36,009 bases of DNA from Terriglobia bacterium (GCA_020073395.1 JAIQFF010000036.1:1-36009), one strand, 5' to 3'. Shown: positions 8,038 through 17,080, numbered from the stretch's first letter. Translations and numbers: made by a program. The notes: generated by a model from the sequence alone, not told the origin.

Positions 8038-10440
8038 GTGAGCGAGAACGAAATCGAACGCTATGCTCCGGGCTGGCCGGGTATCTCGCCGCGCTGGACT
8101 TCGAGTGCCAAAACCGGAGTGGGCACCGCGCTCAACCTGCACAGCCGGGTATGGTTCACGCTCAGCCACGGCATCCTGAACGAAGTTTACTTTCCGCGCG
8201 TGGACCAGGCCTGCACCCGTGACCAGGGATTGATTGTCACCGACGGCTCCAGCTACTTCTCCGAAGAAAAACGCCACTGCAAGTTTGAAAACCATTCCAT
8301 TGAGCCGGGCGTTCCCGTTTACGAGCTGACGAACACAGAATTGCACGGGCGCTACCGGATCGAGAAAGAAGTCTTTTCCGATCCCTACCGCAATGTCGTG
8401 CTGCAGAGAATCCGCTTCGTGCCACTCCAGGGCACGCTTGCCGATTATCGTCTGTACGCGCTGCTGGCGCCCCATCTGGCAAACTGCGGCCGGGAAAATA
8501 CCGCTTGGGTCGGAAGCTACAAGGGCACGCCCACCCTGTTTGCACACCGCGACGGTGTCGCCCTGGCTTTCGCTTGTTCTGTCTCCTGGCGGAAGATGGC
8601 AGTGGGCTTCGCCGGATTCTCCGATGGATGGCAGGACCTGGCGCAGCACTACCAACTGACCTGGAACTACACTCGCGCGGAAAACGGAAATGTAGCACTC
8701 ACCGGCGAGATCGACCTGGCCGCCTGCAACGGAGAGTTCACGCTGGCGCTGGGTTTCGGCGGCATGTGGTCCGAGGCTGGACAAGAGGCGCGCTCCACTT
8801 TACTTGAGCCCTACAACGAACTGCGCGAACACTACGTCTGGCACTGGAAAAATTGGCAGGACAACCTGTTGAAACTGGACGAACCCCGCCGCGAGGTTGA
8901 TCTGTATCGCGCCAGTGTGGCGGTGCTGCGGTCGCACGAGTCCAAGGATTTTCTGGGAGGCGTAATCGCCAGCCTGTCCATTCCCTGGGGATTTAACAAG
9001 GGCGATGAGGATCTGGGTGGATACCACCTGGTCTGGCCCCGCGATTTGGTGGAAACGGCGTTTGGTTTCCTGGCCGCGGGCGCCGAACCCGACGCGCTGC
9101 GCGTCCTGCGCTATCTGGAGGTCACTCAGGAGGCGGAAGGAAATTGGGCGCAAAACATGTGGCTGGATGGGCGTCCCTATTGGGACGGTATGCAAATGGA
9201 CGAGGCCGCATTCCCCATTCTGCTAGTTGACATTCTGCGGCGACTCTCTCCCTTTGTCCTGGGCGATCTGCAACGCTGGTGGGCGATGGTCAGTCGGGCC
9301 GCCGGATACATCGTTCGCAACGGTCCGGTGACCCAACAGGACCGCTGGGAGGAAGACTCCGGTTATTCGCCATTTACCCTGGCAGTGGAAATATCGGGGC
9401 TGCTGGCGGCCGCCGATCTGGCCGATGCGGTAGGAGAAACGGACATCGCGAAGCATCTGCGCGAAACGGCGGATTACTGGAACGACAGCATAGAGCGTTG
9501 GACCTACGCTCAGGATAGCGATCTTGCCCGGCAGCTCGGCGTGGAAGGCTACTATGTGCGGATCGCACCACCGGACTCGGACTGTGCGGCGTCGCCACTG
9601 GAGGGATTCGTGCCCATCAAGAACCGGCCACCCGGGCAGAGCGCAGCGCGTGCCGTGCACCTGATCAGCCCGGACTCACTGGCCCTGGTGCGATTTGGTT
9701 TGCGGGCGCCGGATGATCCGCGAATCCTGAACACATTAAGAGTGATCGATGCCCTGCTCAAAGCGGACCTCCCCCAGGGCCACTCCTGGTACCGCTACAA
9801 CGGCGACGGCTACGGCGAGCACGAAGACGGCTCACCTTTCGACGGGACCGGTATTGGGCGGCCCTGGCCTTTGCTGGCTGGCGAGCGGGCGCACTACGAA
9901 CTGGCGGCAGGGCGTCCCCAGGCCGCCGAGGACTTACTCAAGGTAATGGAACTTTCGACCGAAGGCGGCCGCCTGATCCCCGAGCAGGTCTGGGATGCGG
10001 CCGACATCCCCGCTCTCGAATTGTTTCGCGGAAAGCCCTCGGGCTCGGCCTGCCCATTGGTGTGGGCGCAGTCCGAATACATCAAACTGCGGAGATCGCT
10101 GCGTGACGGCAAAATATTTGATCAGCCGCCCCAGCCCGTGCAGCGCTATCAGGTGGAGCGGAAGAAATCCGTTTACTGCGAATGGCGATTCAACAATAAA
10201 TGCCGCACCATTCCACTAGGCAAGAAGCTGCGCCTGCTGTTACCGGCGCCGGCCACGGTGCACTGGAGCTTCGATGGATGGCAGACCGCGCAGGACACGA
10301 ACACCCGAGACCCGCTGGGAGTTTTCGTCGCTGACCTGCCGACTGACACACTCGCGGTGGGACGCGAAATCGTTTTCACCTTTTACTGGCCGCAGGAACA
10401 GCGCTGGGAAGGCTTGAATTATACCATAGTCGTCGAGTAG
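8038..10440 (+). CDS. Glycoside hydrolase family 15 (glucoamylase/glucodextranase type)
   Basis: An 800-residue enzyme that would release glucose from the non-reducing ends of alpha-glucans. An N-terminal beta-sandwich domain (about residues 5-270) carries WPGISPRWTSSAKTGVG. It leads into the (alpha/alpha)6 catalytic barrel (about 290-690) with FNKGDEDLGGYHLVWPRDLV and WLDGRPYWDGMQMDE. The likely general acid is in the motif RWEEDSGYSPFT (Glu438-Glu439), and the general base is Glu649 in LIPEQVWD. Both match glucodextranase/bacterial glucoamylase positions. A C-terminal domain (about 705-800) resembles a starch-binding or Ig-like sandwich. No signal peptide is seen, so the enzyme may act in the cytoplasm, for example on glycogen or on imported dextrins. 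The GTG at 8038 is the first credible start. Confidence 0.93.
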   Translation: MSENEIERYAPGWPGISPRWTSSAKTGVGTALNLHSRVWFTLSHGILNEVYFPRVDQACTRDQGLIVTDGSSYFSEEKRHCKFENHSIEPGVPVYELTNTELHGRYRIEKEVFSDPYRNVVLQRIRFVPLQGTLADYRLYALLAPHLANCGRENTAWVGSYKGTPTLFAHRDGVALAFACSVSWRKMAVGFAGFSDGWQDLAQHYQLTWNYTRAENGNVALTGEIDLAACNGEFTLALGFGGMWSEAGQEARSTLLEPYNELREHYVWHWKNWQDNLLKLDEPRREVDLYRASVAVLRSHESKDFLGGVIASLSIPWGFNKGDEDLGGYHLVWPRDLVETAFGFLAAGAEPDALRVLRYLEVTQEAEGNWAQNMWLDGRPYWDGMQMDEAAFPILLVDILRRLSPFVLGDLQRWWAMVSRAAGYIVRNGPVTQQDRWEEDSGYSPFTLAVEISGLLAAADLADAVGETDIAKHLRETADYWNDSIERWTYAQDSDLARQLGVEGYYVRIAPPDSDCAASPLEGFVPIKNRPPGQSAARAVHLISPDSLALVRFGLRAPDDPRILNTLRVIDALLKADLPQGHSWYRYNGDGYGEHEDGSPFDGTGIGRPWPLLAGERAHYELAAGRPQAAEDLLKVMELSTEGGRLIPEQVWDAADIPALELFRGKPSGSACPLVWAQSEYIKLRRSLRDGKIFDQPPQPVQRYQVERKKSVYCEWRFNNKCRTIPLGKKLRLLLPAPATVHWSFDGWQTAQDTNTRDPLGVFVADLPTDTLAVGREIVFTFYWPQEQRWEGLNYTIVVE

Positions 10441-10464
10441 CCACGGTGGCGTGGAGGTGATGTT

Positions 10465-10604
10465 TTGTGTGGGTCGGACACTCTTGTCCGACGCCTTTGA
10501 CTTGGACTTTTTTGTGGCAAGTCCTCAGTGAAGTGATTGGAAAACAGCACCCAAAACAAAACCCAACTTCAAAGGCGTCGGACAAGAGTGTCCGACCCAC
10601 ACAA
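10465..10604. repeat. Perfect inverted-repeat (BIME/MITE-like) element, copy B
   Basis: The 36 bases at 10465-10500 are an exact reverse complement of 10569-10604. Each arm contains a hairpin, TCGGACA-CTCT-TGTCCGA. The 68-nt centre is AT-richer and non-coding. It sits between the convergent ends of the GH15 gene (10440) and the symporter gene (10610), where it could act as a bidirectional terminator. Copy A at 7845-7985 has the same layout in a degraded form. Confidence 0.85.
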
Positions 10605-10609
10605 GCGCA

Positions 10610-12397
10610 TCAATCACTCCAACTGGACCGCAAGATGTTCGAATAAAGCGCACCGGCGCAGATCGCTGACGCCGTCAATAGCCCAATCCCCTCCCAGAAC
10701 GGCCCCAGCAGCACATGCCCCAACCCAAACAACGCCATATAAACCATGAGGCAACCGAGAATCCACGAAAACAGATTACGCCCCAGGTCCCGGGTCTGAG
10801 GTACCTCGGTGGCGATAGCAGCAATCGGCTCCCATCCAGTAATTTGCGGGCGGACACTCCGGTAAAACTTGAGCAATATCTCCTGCGGCTCAGGCCTGGT
10901 GGCAAATGTGACGATCAGCCAAACCACGGTAGTCACCCCGGTGACGACCAGGGCCCGCATCGCCGTATCCACGGCCGAGCCACTGGGATGGAAAGTGGTG
11001 AACCGCAGTCCCAGACTCATGACTAGAGCCGCGGTCATGGCGGAGATTTCGCTCCAGGCATTGATCCGCCACCAGTACCAGCGCAGCAGGTAGACCGCCC
11101 CGGTCCCCGCTCCGGTTTCGAGCACGATCTTCCAGCCTTCGCCCACCGACTGCAGCAGCGCGGCCACCAGGGCCGAGGCAATCACCAGCAGGACCGTAAC
11201 CAGTCGGGAGGCCACGACATAATGCTTTTCGCTGGCCTGACGCTTAATGAAGCGGCGGTAGAAATCCGCCACCAGGTAGGACGCGCCCCAGTTCAGCTGG
11301 GTCGCTATGGTGGACATGAATGCCGCCATGAAGCCGGCGATCACGATGCCGCGCAGCGCCGGCGGCACATGCTGGCTCACCACCAGCATGTATCCCGTTT
11401 CCGGATGCTCCAGGTGAGGGTATAGAACGATCGCTGCCAGGGCAGTCAAAATCCAGGGCCAGGGGCGTAAGGCATAGTGTGCGACGTTGAACCAGAGCAC
11501 CGAGAGCAAACCGTTGCGCTCGTCCTTGGCGCTGAATATGCGCTGCGCGATGTAGCCGCCACCACCCGGCTCCGCGCCCGGGTACCAGAACGCCCACCAT
11601 TGCACCCCAATGTTTACCAGGAAGGCCAACACCGGGAGCACCCATATGGCTTCCTGCGTCAGGGGACGCGACAAGTCGGGAAAGAAAGCCGTCGCGTCTC
11701 CCGCACCCGGGCCTGCGGCTATCCGCATCTCGGCCAGACGGGCCAGCAGCGAGCTCATGCCGCCGGCGGCCGCCACGGCGTACCATGCCACTCCAATCAC
11801 GATGGCCATCTTGAGTGCGAACTGAAACAGGTCAGTCCACAGTACGCCCCACAGCCCGCCCAGTGCGACGTAAAGACCGGTGAATGGAATCAGAAACAGA
11901 ACGCAGATGGCCAACGCGTTGCGGTCGCTGGTCCCGAGAGTCACCGCCACGATGCTGGTCATGGCCTTGGTCACCCAGCCCAGGATCAGACAGTTCATCA
12001 GCAGCCCGAGATAGATGGCGCGGAAGCCGCGCAGGAACGCAGCCGGCTTGCCCGAATAGCGCATCTCGGCGAACTGTACGTCAGTCAGAAGCCCGGAACG
12101 ACGCCACAGGCGGGCAAACAGAAATACCGTCATCATGCCGGAAGGCAGGAAGGCCCACCACAACCAGTTCCCTGCTATGCCTTGGGAATAAACCAGTCCG
12201 GTCACCACCAGCGGCGTGTCGGCGGCGAACGTGGTCGCCACCATCGACGTGCCTGCCAACCACCAGGAAACGTTGCGGCCGGAGACAAAGTAGTCGTCCA
12301 CACTCTTGCCCGAGCGCGAACGGAAATAAAGGCCCAGCACCAGGGTGATTCCGAGGTAGAGAACGATCGCCGACCAGTCCAGCAAGGTGAAGTTCAT
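10610..12397 (-). CDS. Sodium:solute symporter family transporter
   Basis: A 595-residue integral membrane protein with about 13-15 hydrophobic segments, typical of the SSS family. It opens with FTLLDWSAIVLYLGITLVLG, then the family motif region SVDDYFVSGRNVSWWLAGTSMVATTFAADTP, which corresponds to the first helix of the LeuT-fold core and includes Na+-site residues. Later segments include FMAAFMSTIATQLNWGASYLVADFYRRF, another conserved SSS region. It would import an organic solute, possibly a sugar, with sodium. The substrate is not readable, though the neighbouring GH15 gene fits carbohydrate use. The ATG at 12397 gives a normal N-terminus; an in-frame TTG at 12436 would add 13 residues without clear support. 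Confidence 0.9.
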   Translation of the reverse strand: MNFTLLDWSAIVLYLGITLVLGLYFRSRSGKSVDDYFVSGRNVSWWLAGTSMVATTFAADTPLVVTGLVYSQGIAGNWLWWAFLPSGMMTVFLFARLWRRSGLLTDVQFAEMRYSGKPAAFLRGFRAIYLGLLMNCLILGWVTKAMTSIVAVTLGTSDRNALAICVLFLIPFTGLYVALGGLWGVLWTDLFQFALKMAIVIGVAWYAVAAAGGMSSLLARLAEMRIAAGPGAGDATAFFPDLSRPLTQEAIWVLPVLAFLVNIGVQWWAFWYPGAEPGGGGYIAQRIFSAKDERNGLLSVLWFNVAHYALRPWPWILTALAAIVLYPHLEHPETGYMLVVSQHVPPALRGIVIAGFMAAFMSTIATQLNWGASYLVADFYRRFIKRQASEKHYVVASRLVTVLLVIASALVAALLQSVGEGWKIVLETGAGTGAVYLLRWYWWRINAWSEISAMTAALVMSLGLRFTTFHPSGSAVDTAMRALVVTGVTTVVWLIVTFATRPEPQEILLKFYRSVRPQITGWEPIAAIATEVPQTRDLGRNLFSWILGCLMVYMALFGLGHVLLGPFWEGIGLLTASAICAGALYSNILRSSWSD

Positions 12398-12645
12398 GGC
12401 GGGAAAGAATACATCAGGTTTGCCGGGTTCCAACAAGAAAGTGTTATATAGCGGTGGCGCGACGGCTTCCCGGCCACGGCCTGGGGCATGCGGCCGCGGA
12501 CAGTGATCGGGAACGTTGAGTGATCAGATGATTGGCTAGTGACTCCCTGATTCCATCACGAATGTCCGCGAGGTTGACGTACCATCACCAGTTCACTCAT
12601 TAACGTTGGCTTTTGGCGAACAAACGGCCCAAGCTTGTGCTAACG
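12398..12645. other. Upstream region of the symporter gene up to the insertion sequence
   Basis: About 250 bases with no credible open frame. It should hold the symporter promoter on the minus strand, but no clear -35/-10 pair was found. The right part, from about 12600, directly abuts the left inverted repeat of the insertion sequence. Confidence 0.4.
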
Positions 12646-12665
12646 CCTGTGGGTGTTGAAAAAGT
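12646..12665 (+). repeat. Left terminal inverted repeat of the IS1182-type element
   Basis: The 20-base end CCTGTGGGTGTTGAAAAAGT is identical to the reverse complement of 14182-14201. It is the presumed binding and cleavage site of the transposase. Confidence 0.9.
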
Positions 12666-12759
12666 CACTGAGATTGGCAGGTGGAATTCAGCAGAAGCAT
12701 GTTAGAAGAAAGTGATCTTGCCCATGCTCTGGATTCTCATCGTCGGAGGCCTGCTGATC

Positions 12760-14115
12760 ATGATGGGGCAACACGACCGCTCCGAAGCTCTGTTCTACTA
12801 CTTCCGCCTGGAAGATCAGGTTCCTGAGACTCATCTGCTGCGGCTGATCGAAAAGCACATCAGCTTTGCCTTTGTGCGGGAGAGGCTGAAAGCGAGTTAC
12901 AGCGATACCGGCCGGCCGTCCATTGATCCCGAGCTTCTGCTGCGCATCCTGTTGATCGGCTATTTGTGCGGCATCACCAGCGAGCGGAAGCTGGTGGAGG
13001 AGCTGCGCATGCACCTGGCGTGGCGCTGGTTCACCGGTCTGGGCTTCGATCAGGAGATTCCGCATCACTCCACGTTCTCAAAAAACCGGCACGGACGGTT
13101 TCAGGAATCGAAGCTGTTCGAGGAACTGTTTGAGCAGATCGTGCTCCAGTGTGTGGAAGTGGGATTGGTGCAGGGCAAGCACTTGTCGGTCGATGGCAGC
13201 TTCGTGGAGGCGAATGCGGCGAAGGAGAGCCGCATTCCACGGGAGCAGTTAGGGGAAGCGGCGCAGGTGAACCAAACTGTGCGCCAGTATCTGGTGGAAT
13301 TAGAGCAGCAAAACCCGACCGACGAGCCAGTGCATGAGCAAAAACTGGTGTCCACAACCGATCCCGATGCGACCTATGCCACCAAGGGTGGAACTCCGGC
13401 CCGGCTGGGGTATTACGACAACTATCTGGTGGACAACCACAGTTGCGTGATCGTGGGAGTGCAAGCCACCGCAGCCCGGATGAGTCAGGAGACGGTGGCT
13501 GCACAAGACATGATCGCTCGTTTCGCCGAATGGCAAGGACGCGACCCCGAGTCGGTGGTTGCTGATGCCACGTACGGCAACGGGGAGTTCTTGCAATGGT
13601 TGGCGGATCGGAGCATCACGCCCTATATGCGAACCCGCGACAGTATCCACCGAAAGAACAGCCCGTTCTACGGTCCCGAGCGCTTCACGTATCAACCCGA
13701 AAGCAATAGCTATCGCTGTCCTGCGGGGGAACAGCTCAACTATGTCGGCCTGAATGTTCGCAATCGCGCTCATGCCTATATCGGCAGCGGCAAACGTTGT
13801 GGGGCCTGTTCGCTAAAAGCACAATGCACCAGTGGGCGATATAAGTATCTCGCCATTCACATGGACGAGACGGCCCGGCAACGCGCTCGCGGGTTGGTCC
13901 ACACACCAGAGTTCGCGAAGGCACAGCGAGAAAGAAAGAAGGTGGAAGCCCTGTTCGCGGAACTCAAGAATCAGATTGGATTGCGTCGCTTGCGCCTACG
14001 CAGACTGAAGTTCGTGCGGGAGCAGTTCTTCCTAGCAGCCGTGGCCCAGAACCTCAAGCGACTGGTGCGGTTCCTCAGCCAACCGACAACTCCCACAGTG
14101 GAAGCTACCACGTAG
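12760..14115 (+). CDS. IS1182 family transposase (DDE type)
   Basis: A 451-residue transposase that starts MMGQHDRSEALFYYFRLE, a typical IS1182 opening. The N-terminal helix-rich part (to about residue 130) includes FVRERLKASYSDTGRPSIDPELLLRILL, the DUF772-type DNA-binding region. The DDE core can be followed: Asp in HLSVDGSFVEAN, Asp in VVADATYGNGEF, and Glu in VEALFAELKNQIGLRRLRLR. A Cys cluster CGACSLKAQC near residue 370 is also usual for the family. The start at 12760 is chosen because GGAGG lies 10 bases before it; an in-frame GTG at 12712 would add 16 hydrophobic residues not expected in the family. The gene appears intact, without frameshift or stop. Confidence 0.95.
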   Translation: MMGQHDRSEALFYYFRLEDQVPETHLLRLIEKHISFAFVRERLKASYSDTGRPSIDPELLLRILLIGYLCGITSERKLVEELRMHLAWRWFTGLGFDQEIPHHSTFSKNRHGRFQESKLFEELFEQIVLQCVEVGLVQGKHLSVDGSFVEANAAKESRIPREQLGEAAQVNQTVRQYLVELEQQNPTDEPVHEQKLVSTTDPDATYATKGGTPARLGYYDNYLVDNHSCVIVGVQATAARMSQETVAAQDMIARFAEWQGRDPESVVADATYGNGEFLQWLADRSITPYMRTRDSIHRKNSPFYGPERFTYQPESNSYRCPAGEQLNYVGLNVRNRAHAYIGSGKRCGACSLKAQCTSGRYKYLAIHMDETARQRARGLVHTPEFAKAQRERKKVEALFAELKNQIGLRRLRLRRLKFVREQFFLAAVAQNLKRLVRFLSQPTTPTVEATT

Positions 14116-14181
14116 CCCTGGTGAGAAGCAAAAACTCCGCAGCAGCCGACAATCGAGGCCACATGGACATTCCCATCACGA

Positions 14182-14201
14182 ACTTTTTCAACACCCACAG
14201 G
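14182..14201 (-). repeat. Right terminal inverted repeat of the IS1182-type element
   Basis: Reverse complement of the left end, 20 of 20 bases identical. It lies 66 bases after the transposase stop codon. Confidence 0.9.
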
Positions 14202-14309
14202 TGATTACACTCACGATCCGATGTCAAAGGGGTCGGGAACGACACCAGGGAGTTCAACAAGGGCCGCTTGGTTTAGACTGGCAGCGGCAGTTCCAGGAGA
14301 GAAGCGGTC

Positions 14310-14762
14310 ATGCGAATCATTTCAATATCGCAGGAAGAATGCATTGAGATGTTGCAACGGGTATCGATCGGAAGGCTGGCATGTTCGTTGAACGACCAAC
14401 CGTATATCGTACCGGTCGCCTTTTCCTATGAGCCGAATTGCCTCTACTTTTTTTCCACATTGGGCAAGAAGATTGAGTGGATGCGGCAAAATCCCAAGGT
14501 TTGCCTGCAAGCCGACGAAATCGGAAACCGGTCGAACTGGACCAGCGTAATCGTGACGGGAACGTACCTGGAACTGCGGGAACCGCAATACACAGATGAG
14601 CGGGAACATGCCCAGAAGCTGCTCGCACAGCATTCTCGCTATTGGCAGAACCCCTTGGCGGAAAGGCGCGAGCAGACCAGCGATCTGTCGATTGAGCTTG
14701 TGTTCTTTCGCATTGACATCGCGTCCATAAGTGGGCTTCGGGCTATGCCGGAAGGCGTATAA
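14310..14762 (+). CDS. Pyridoxamine 5'-phosphate oxidase-like flavin-binding protein
   Basis: A 150-residue split-barrel protein of the PPOX/NimA-like superfamily. The N-terminus reads SQEECIEMLQRVSIGRLACSLNDQPYIVPVAFSYEPNCLYFFSTLGKK in successive strands. This is the usual pattern of small FMN-binding proteins in which a short helix precedes a strand with a G-R-L motif and the phosphate-contacting segment ends in GKK. The fold would bind FMN or a related flavin; the reaction is unknown (related proteins reduce nitroimidazoles or act as F420/heme-binding proteins). The ATG has GGAGAG upstream. It lies about 110 bases from the insertion sequence, so its upstream control region may have been altered by the insertion. 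Confidence 0.85.
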   Translation: MRIISISQEECIEMLQRVSIGRLACSLNDQPYIVPVAFSYEPNCLYFFSTLGKKIEWMRQNPKVCLQADEIGNRSNWTSVIVTGTYLELREPQYTDEREHAQKLLAQHSRYWQNPLAERREQTSDLSIELVFFRIDIASISGLRAMPEGV

Positions 14763-14957
14763 AGCGTTGCCCGGCTGTTGGCGGCAATCGCTATGCCGAG
14801 GTGCCGGTTCCAAGAGTGAAAACTTTTGCGCTCTCAGCAGATTCCGACTAACCCCCTCGCCCACAACATCTTTCGTGGTAACTAGTTACCTCGCCGCGAT
14901 CTGGCAATCAAACTGCCTCTGGGAAAGCCGGCGTACAAATCTCATCTGGAGTTTCCC

Positions 14958-16031
14958 TTGTTCTCGGAGCGGGTCCTGGTCGCACTCGATACCGGTCACG
15001 GCGTGATCTACGCTCCCGCTTCGGGTTGGGACCGGGTTTACTTGATGTGGACGTTCCGGAACTTTGACAGCCTTCCCCAAACCGTCCTGAACTCGCGCCA
15101 GCAACGACTGATCGGCTCGTTGTATCGCGAAGCCGCCAATCATTCAGGGCACGAATTGTACGAAGCGGCCGTTATTGGGACCGTCGAAGACTTCAACCCG
15201 TCGTCACTTTCAGCCCTCCCCACTTCTACTAAAGCGCGAAAGTCGGATTCCGGCAGTCCGGGAAGCGAACCTGCAGACGTTCCTGCCCTCGACCAAAGCC
15301 AACCCTTCCATGCGCGATTCGCCCTTGATCGGATGACTCTGAGAGTCGGTGCAGGAGTGTTGGTGGCCATCATCGCCATACTGGCCTGGCGTGAATTGGG
15401 GGCCCAGCCCATCTCCGATTCAGGCTCGAGACCAATGGCAGCGGCGGCAAGCCTGAGCGACAATGCCACCGCGATTGCCAGTGGCCCCAGCCGGGCAACC
15501 GTCGAAGCGAAATCCAACTCTGTTGTCGCACTGCCCTCTCCTAACTCAATCGTCAGCACGGAACCGACCACCGCACCGCCGGCCAGCGCGATTGCGATCA
15601 CGGAAATGACCGCGAAGACCGACCGCCCCGGCGTCCCCGGCAAACGCGGAGTGGACAGCCGCGCGGCCGCGGTGCATGAGACAGTCGCAGTTCCATCCAG
15701 TGTGGAGGAAACCGTGGCCGACCAGCCTCGGATGCGCATCTCGGGCCGTCCGCGGAAACTTGTGTATCCGGTCTGTCCTCGGACCGACGCCCGTGGCAAG
15801 GTTTCCCTGCAGGCTGTAGTGGGCAACGATGGGGCGGTAAACCGGGTCAGGGTCCTGACCGGTGACCGCGTCCTGGCTGCAGCAGCAATCGAAGCGGTGC
15901 GGCAGTGGCGCTACGAACCTTTTTCCGGCGCTGTCCAGGGCGTGGAGCGAGAAACCAATATCACCGTATCTTTCATTTCAAACCAGGTCGTGGCCGTGAG
16001 CTTCCCTACCTCCGCATCGGTTTCCCGTTAG
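14958..16031 (+). CDS. TonB C-terminal domain protein with an N-terminal soluble region
   Basis: A 357-residue protein with three parts. A soluble N-terminal segment of about 120 residues (ALDTGHGVIYAPASGWDRVY, LYREAANHSGHELYEAAVIG) has no recognised family. One membrane span (about 127-144, VGAGVLVAIIAILAW) follows. Then comes a long Ser/Ala/Pro-rich periplasmic spacer, leading to a TonB-type domain (about 265-345) with YPVCPRTDARGKVSLQAVVGNDGAV, VLTGDRVLAAAAIEAVRQWRYEPF and NITVSF. TonB domains transmit energy to outer-membrane receptors, but here ExbB/ExbD genes are not nearby. The start is a TTG with GGAG six bases before it. The frame stays open to 14886 and looks protein-like there, so the true start may lie upstream at a rare codon. 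Confidence 0.78.
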   Translation: MFSERVLVALDTGHGVIYAPASGWDRVYLMWTFRNFDSLPQTVLNSRQQRLIGSLYREAANHSGHELYEAAVIGTVEDFNPSSLSALPTSTKARKSDSGSPGSEPADVPALDQSQPFHARFALDRMTLRVGAGVLVAIIAILAWRELGAQPISDSGSRPMAAAASLSDNATAIASGPSRATVEAKSNSVVALPSPNSIVSTEPTTAPPASAIAITEMTAKTDRPGVPGKRGVDSRAAAVHETVAVPSSVEETVADQPRMRISGRPRKLVYPVCPRTDARGKVSLQAVVGNDGAVNRVRVLTGDRVLAAAAIEAVRQWRYEPFSGAVQGVERETNITVSFISNQVVAVSFPTSASVSR

Positions 16032-16048
16032 CCGTCTTCGTCATCCGC

Positions 16049-16981
16049 CTATCCCGTCCGCTCACATACCAACCACACGTGGCAGCTCTTGTGCATGAGT
16101 CCGGGCTCGAAACCGGCAAACAGACTCCTTTTCACCTGGAACCCGTTTTGCAGCAGAACCTGTCCCCACTCGGACACGGTCTTGAACTCGAAGGGCATAT
16201 TCATTTCCGGAATTCCCTGGGCAATCGCGTTCGCGAAAAAATCAATCAGGACCAACACCTGGCGCTGTGTGTCGAGCGTCATCGTGGCAAACGTTCTAAG
16301 CAATGGCTGTGTCCGTAGACTTTCCACCAAGCCTTCGCCATGGTCCGGCAAGCCATACGTGTCCTCTTTGATCAGGGCGTACCTGGCGATCTTTCTCAGC
16401 CGCTGGATTACACCGGGCAAGTCATCCCGATTGATGTGGTGCAGCACGGCCAGGACCAGCGCCACGTCCACGCTGTCATCTGGATACGCAATGTCAGTCG
16501 CAGAAGCCATCTGGACAAACGGCAGATGCTGGGCCTCCTGGTAGCGGTAGTCCAGCACGTCGGTGGTGAAGACCTGGTATCCGCCCCGGGCCAGCCGGGC
16601 GGCGAGATAGCCGCTGCCGCAACCGTAGTCCAACACTCTTTTACCCGGCAACAACGTTCCCAGCCGCTGAAAATCGGCCTCCGGCTTGGCCTCCGTTTTG
16701 TACTGGTGATAGATCTGGTTGAACCAGAACGAAGGATCGGATTTCCTGAAGGTGTCACGCAGGAGCGCGGTCGTCACTTCGACCAATCGGTTCGGATCAA
16801 CTCCGTCCCGCTGGCTTCGCGAGAGCTGGTTGAAGGCCTGGTCCACCATGCGACAGACTTCATCGCTCGACGTGCCGAAGAATTCGCGGTATCCAGTCTT
16901 GACCGAGGCCCTCACAAATTCCACCACAGTCGGGCTTCGCAAAGCATCGGCGACAGTTCGGAGTGCGTGGTCCTGAGTCAT
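16049..16981 (-). CDS. Class I SAM-dependent methyltransferase
   Basis: A 310-residue protein. Residues about 1-110 form a helical N-terminal region with SRSQRDGVDPNRLVEVTTALLRDTF. From about 125 comes a Rossmann-type methyltransferase core: motif I KRVLDYGCGSGYLAARLA, motif II VFTTDVLDYRYQEA, then SVDVALVLAVLHHINRDDLPGVIQRLRKIARYALIKEDTYG. These bind S-adenosylmethionine, with the HH pair after the fourth strand common in small-molecule methyltransferases. The substrate is not readable. It is convergent with the TonB-like gene (17 bases apart) and divergent from the STAS gene. The ATG at 16981 has only a weak ribosome binding site. Confidence 0.88.
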   Translation of the reverse strand: MTQDHALRTVADALRSPTVVEFVRASVKTGYREFFGTSSDEVCRMVDQAFNQLSRSQRDGVDPNRLVEVTTALLRDTFRKSDPSFWFNQIYHQYKTEAKPEADFQRLGTLLPGKRVLDYGCGSGYLAARLARGGYQVFTTDVLDYRYQEAQHLPFVQMASATDIAYPDDSVDVALVLAVLHHINRDDLPGVIQRLRKIARYALIKEDTYGLPDHGEGLVESLRTQPLLRTFATMTLDTQRQVLVLIDFFANAIAQGIPEMNMPFEFKTVSEWGQVLLQNGFQVKRSLFAGFEPGLMHKSCHVWLVCERTG

Positions 16982-17074
16982 ACAAGGTTGATTATGAAGG
17001 CTGGGTCACGGAAGCCGTGCTCATCCCGGGACCGGGGGGCCGTGGTGTTCAAAACCGGCCGTGCCGCAGTTCGG

Positions 17075-17080
17075 TATAAT
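17075..17080 (+). promoter_or_regulatory. Candidate -10 element for the STAS gene
   Basis: A perfect TATAAT lies 45 bases before the GTG start at 17126. No good -35 is seen at 16-18 bases; TTCAAA at 17048 is too far away. Confidence 0.4.

Larger units (their letters stand above)
12646..14201. mobile_element. IS1182-family insertion sequence, 1556 bp
   Basis: The ends are perfect 20-bp inverted repeats, CCTGTGGGTGTTGAAAAAGT, at 12646-12665 and its reverse complement at 14182-14201. They flank one intact transposase gene on the plus strand. Size and gene layout fit the IS1182 family. The bases just outside the ends (TGCTAACG on the left, TGATTACA on the right) are not a direct repeat, so no target-site duplication is visible. 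The element looks intact and possibly still mobile. Confidence 0.93.

Noticed and set aside
7847-8041. Plus-strand frame of 64 codons starting MERTLLSAAF
   Set aside because: It is read from the repeat arm itself; the same start (MGRTLLSDAF) appears from the other copy at 10376-10600, so it is a by-product of the repeat.
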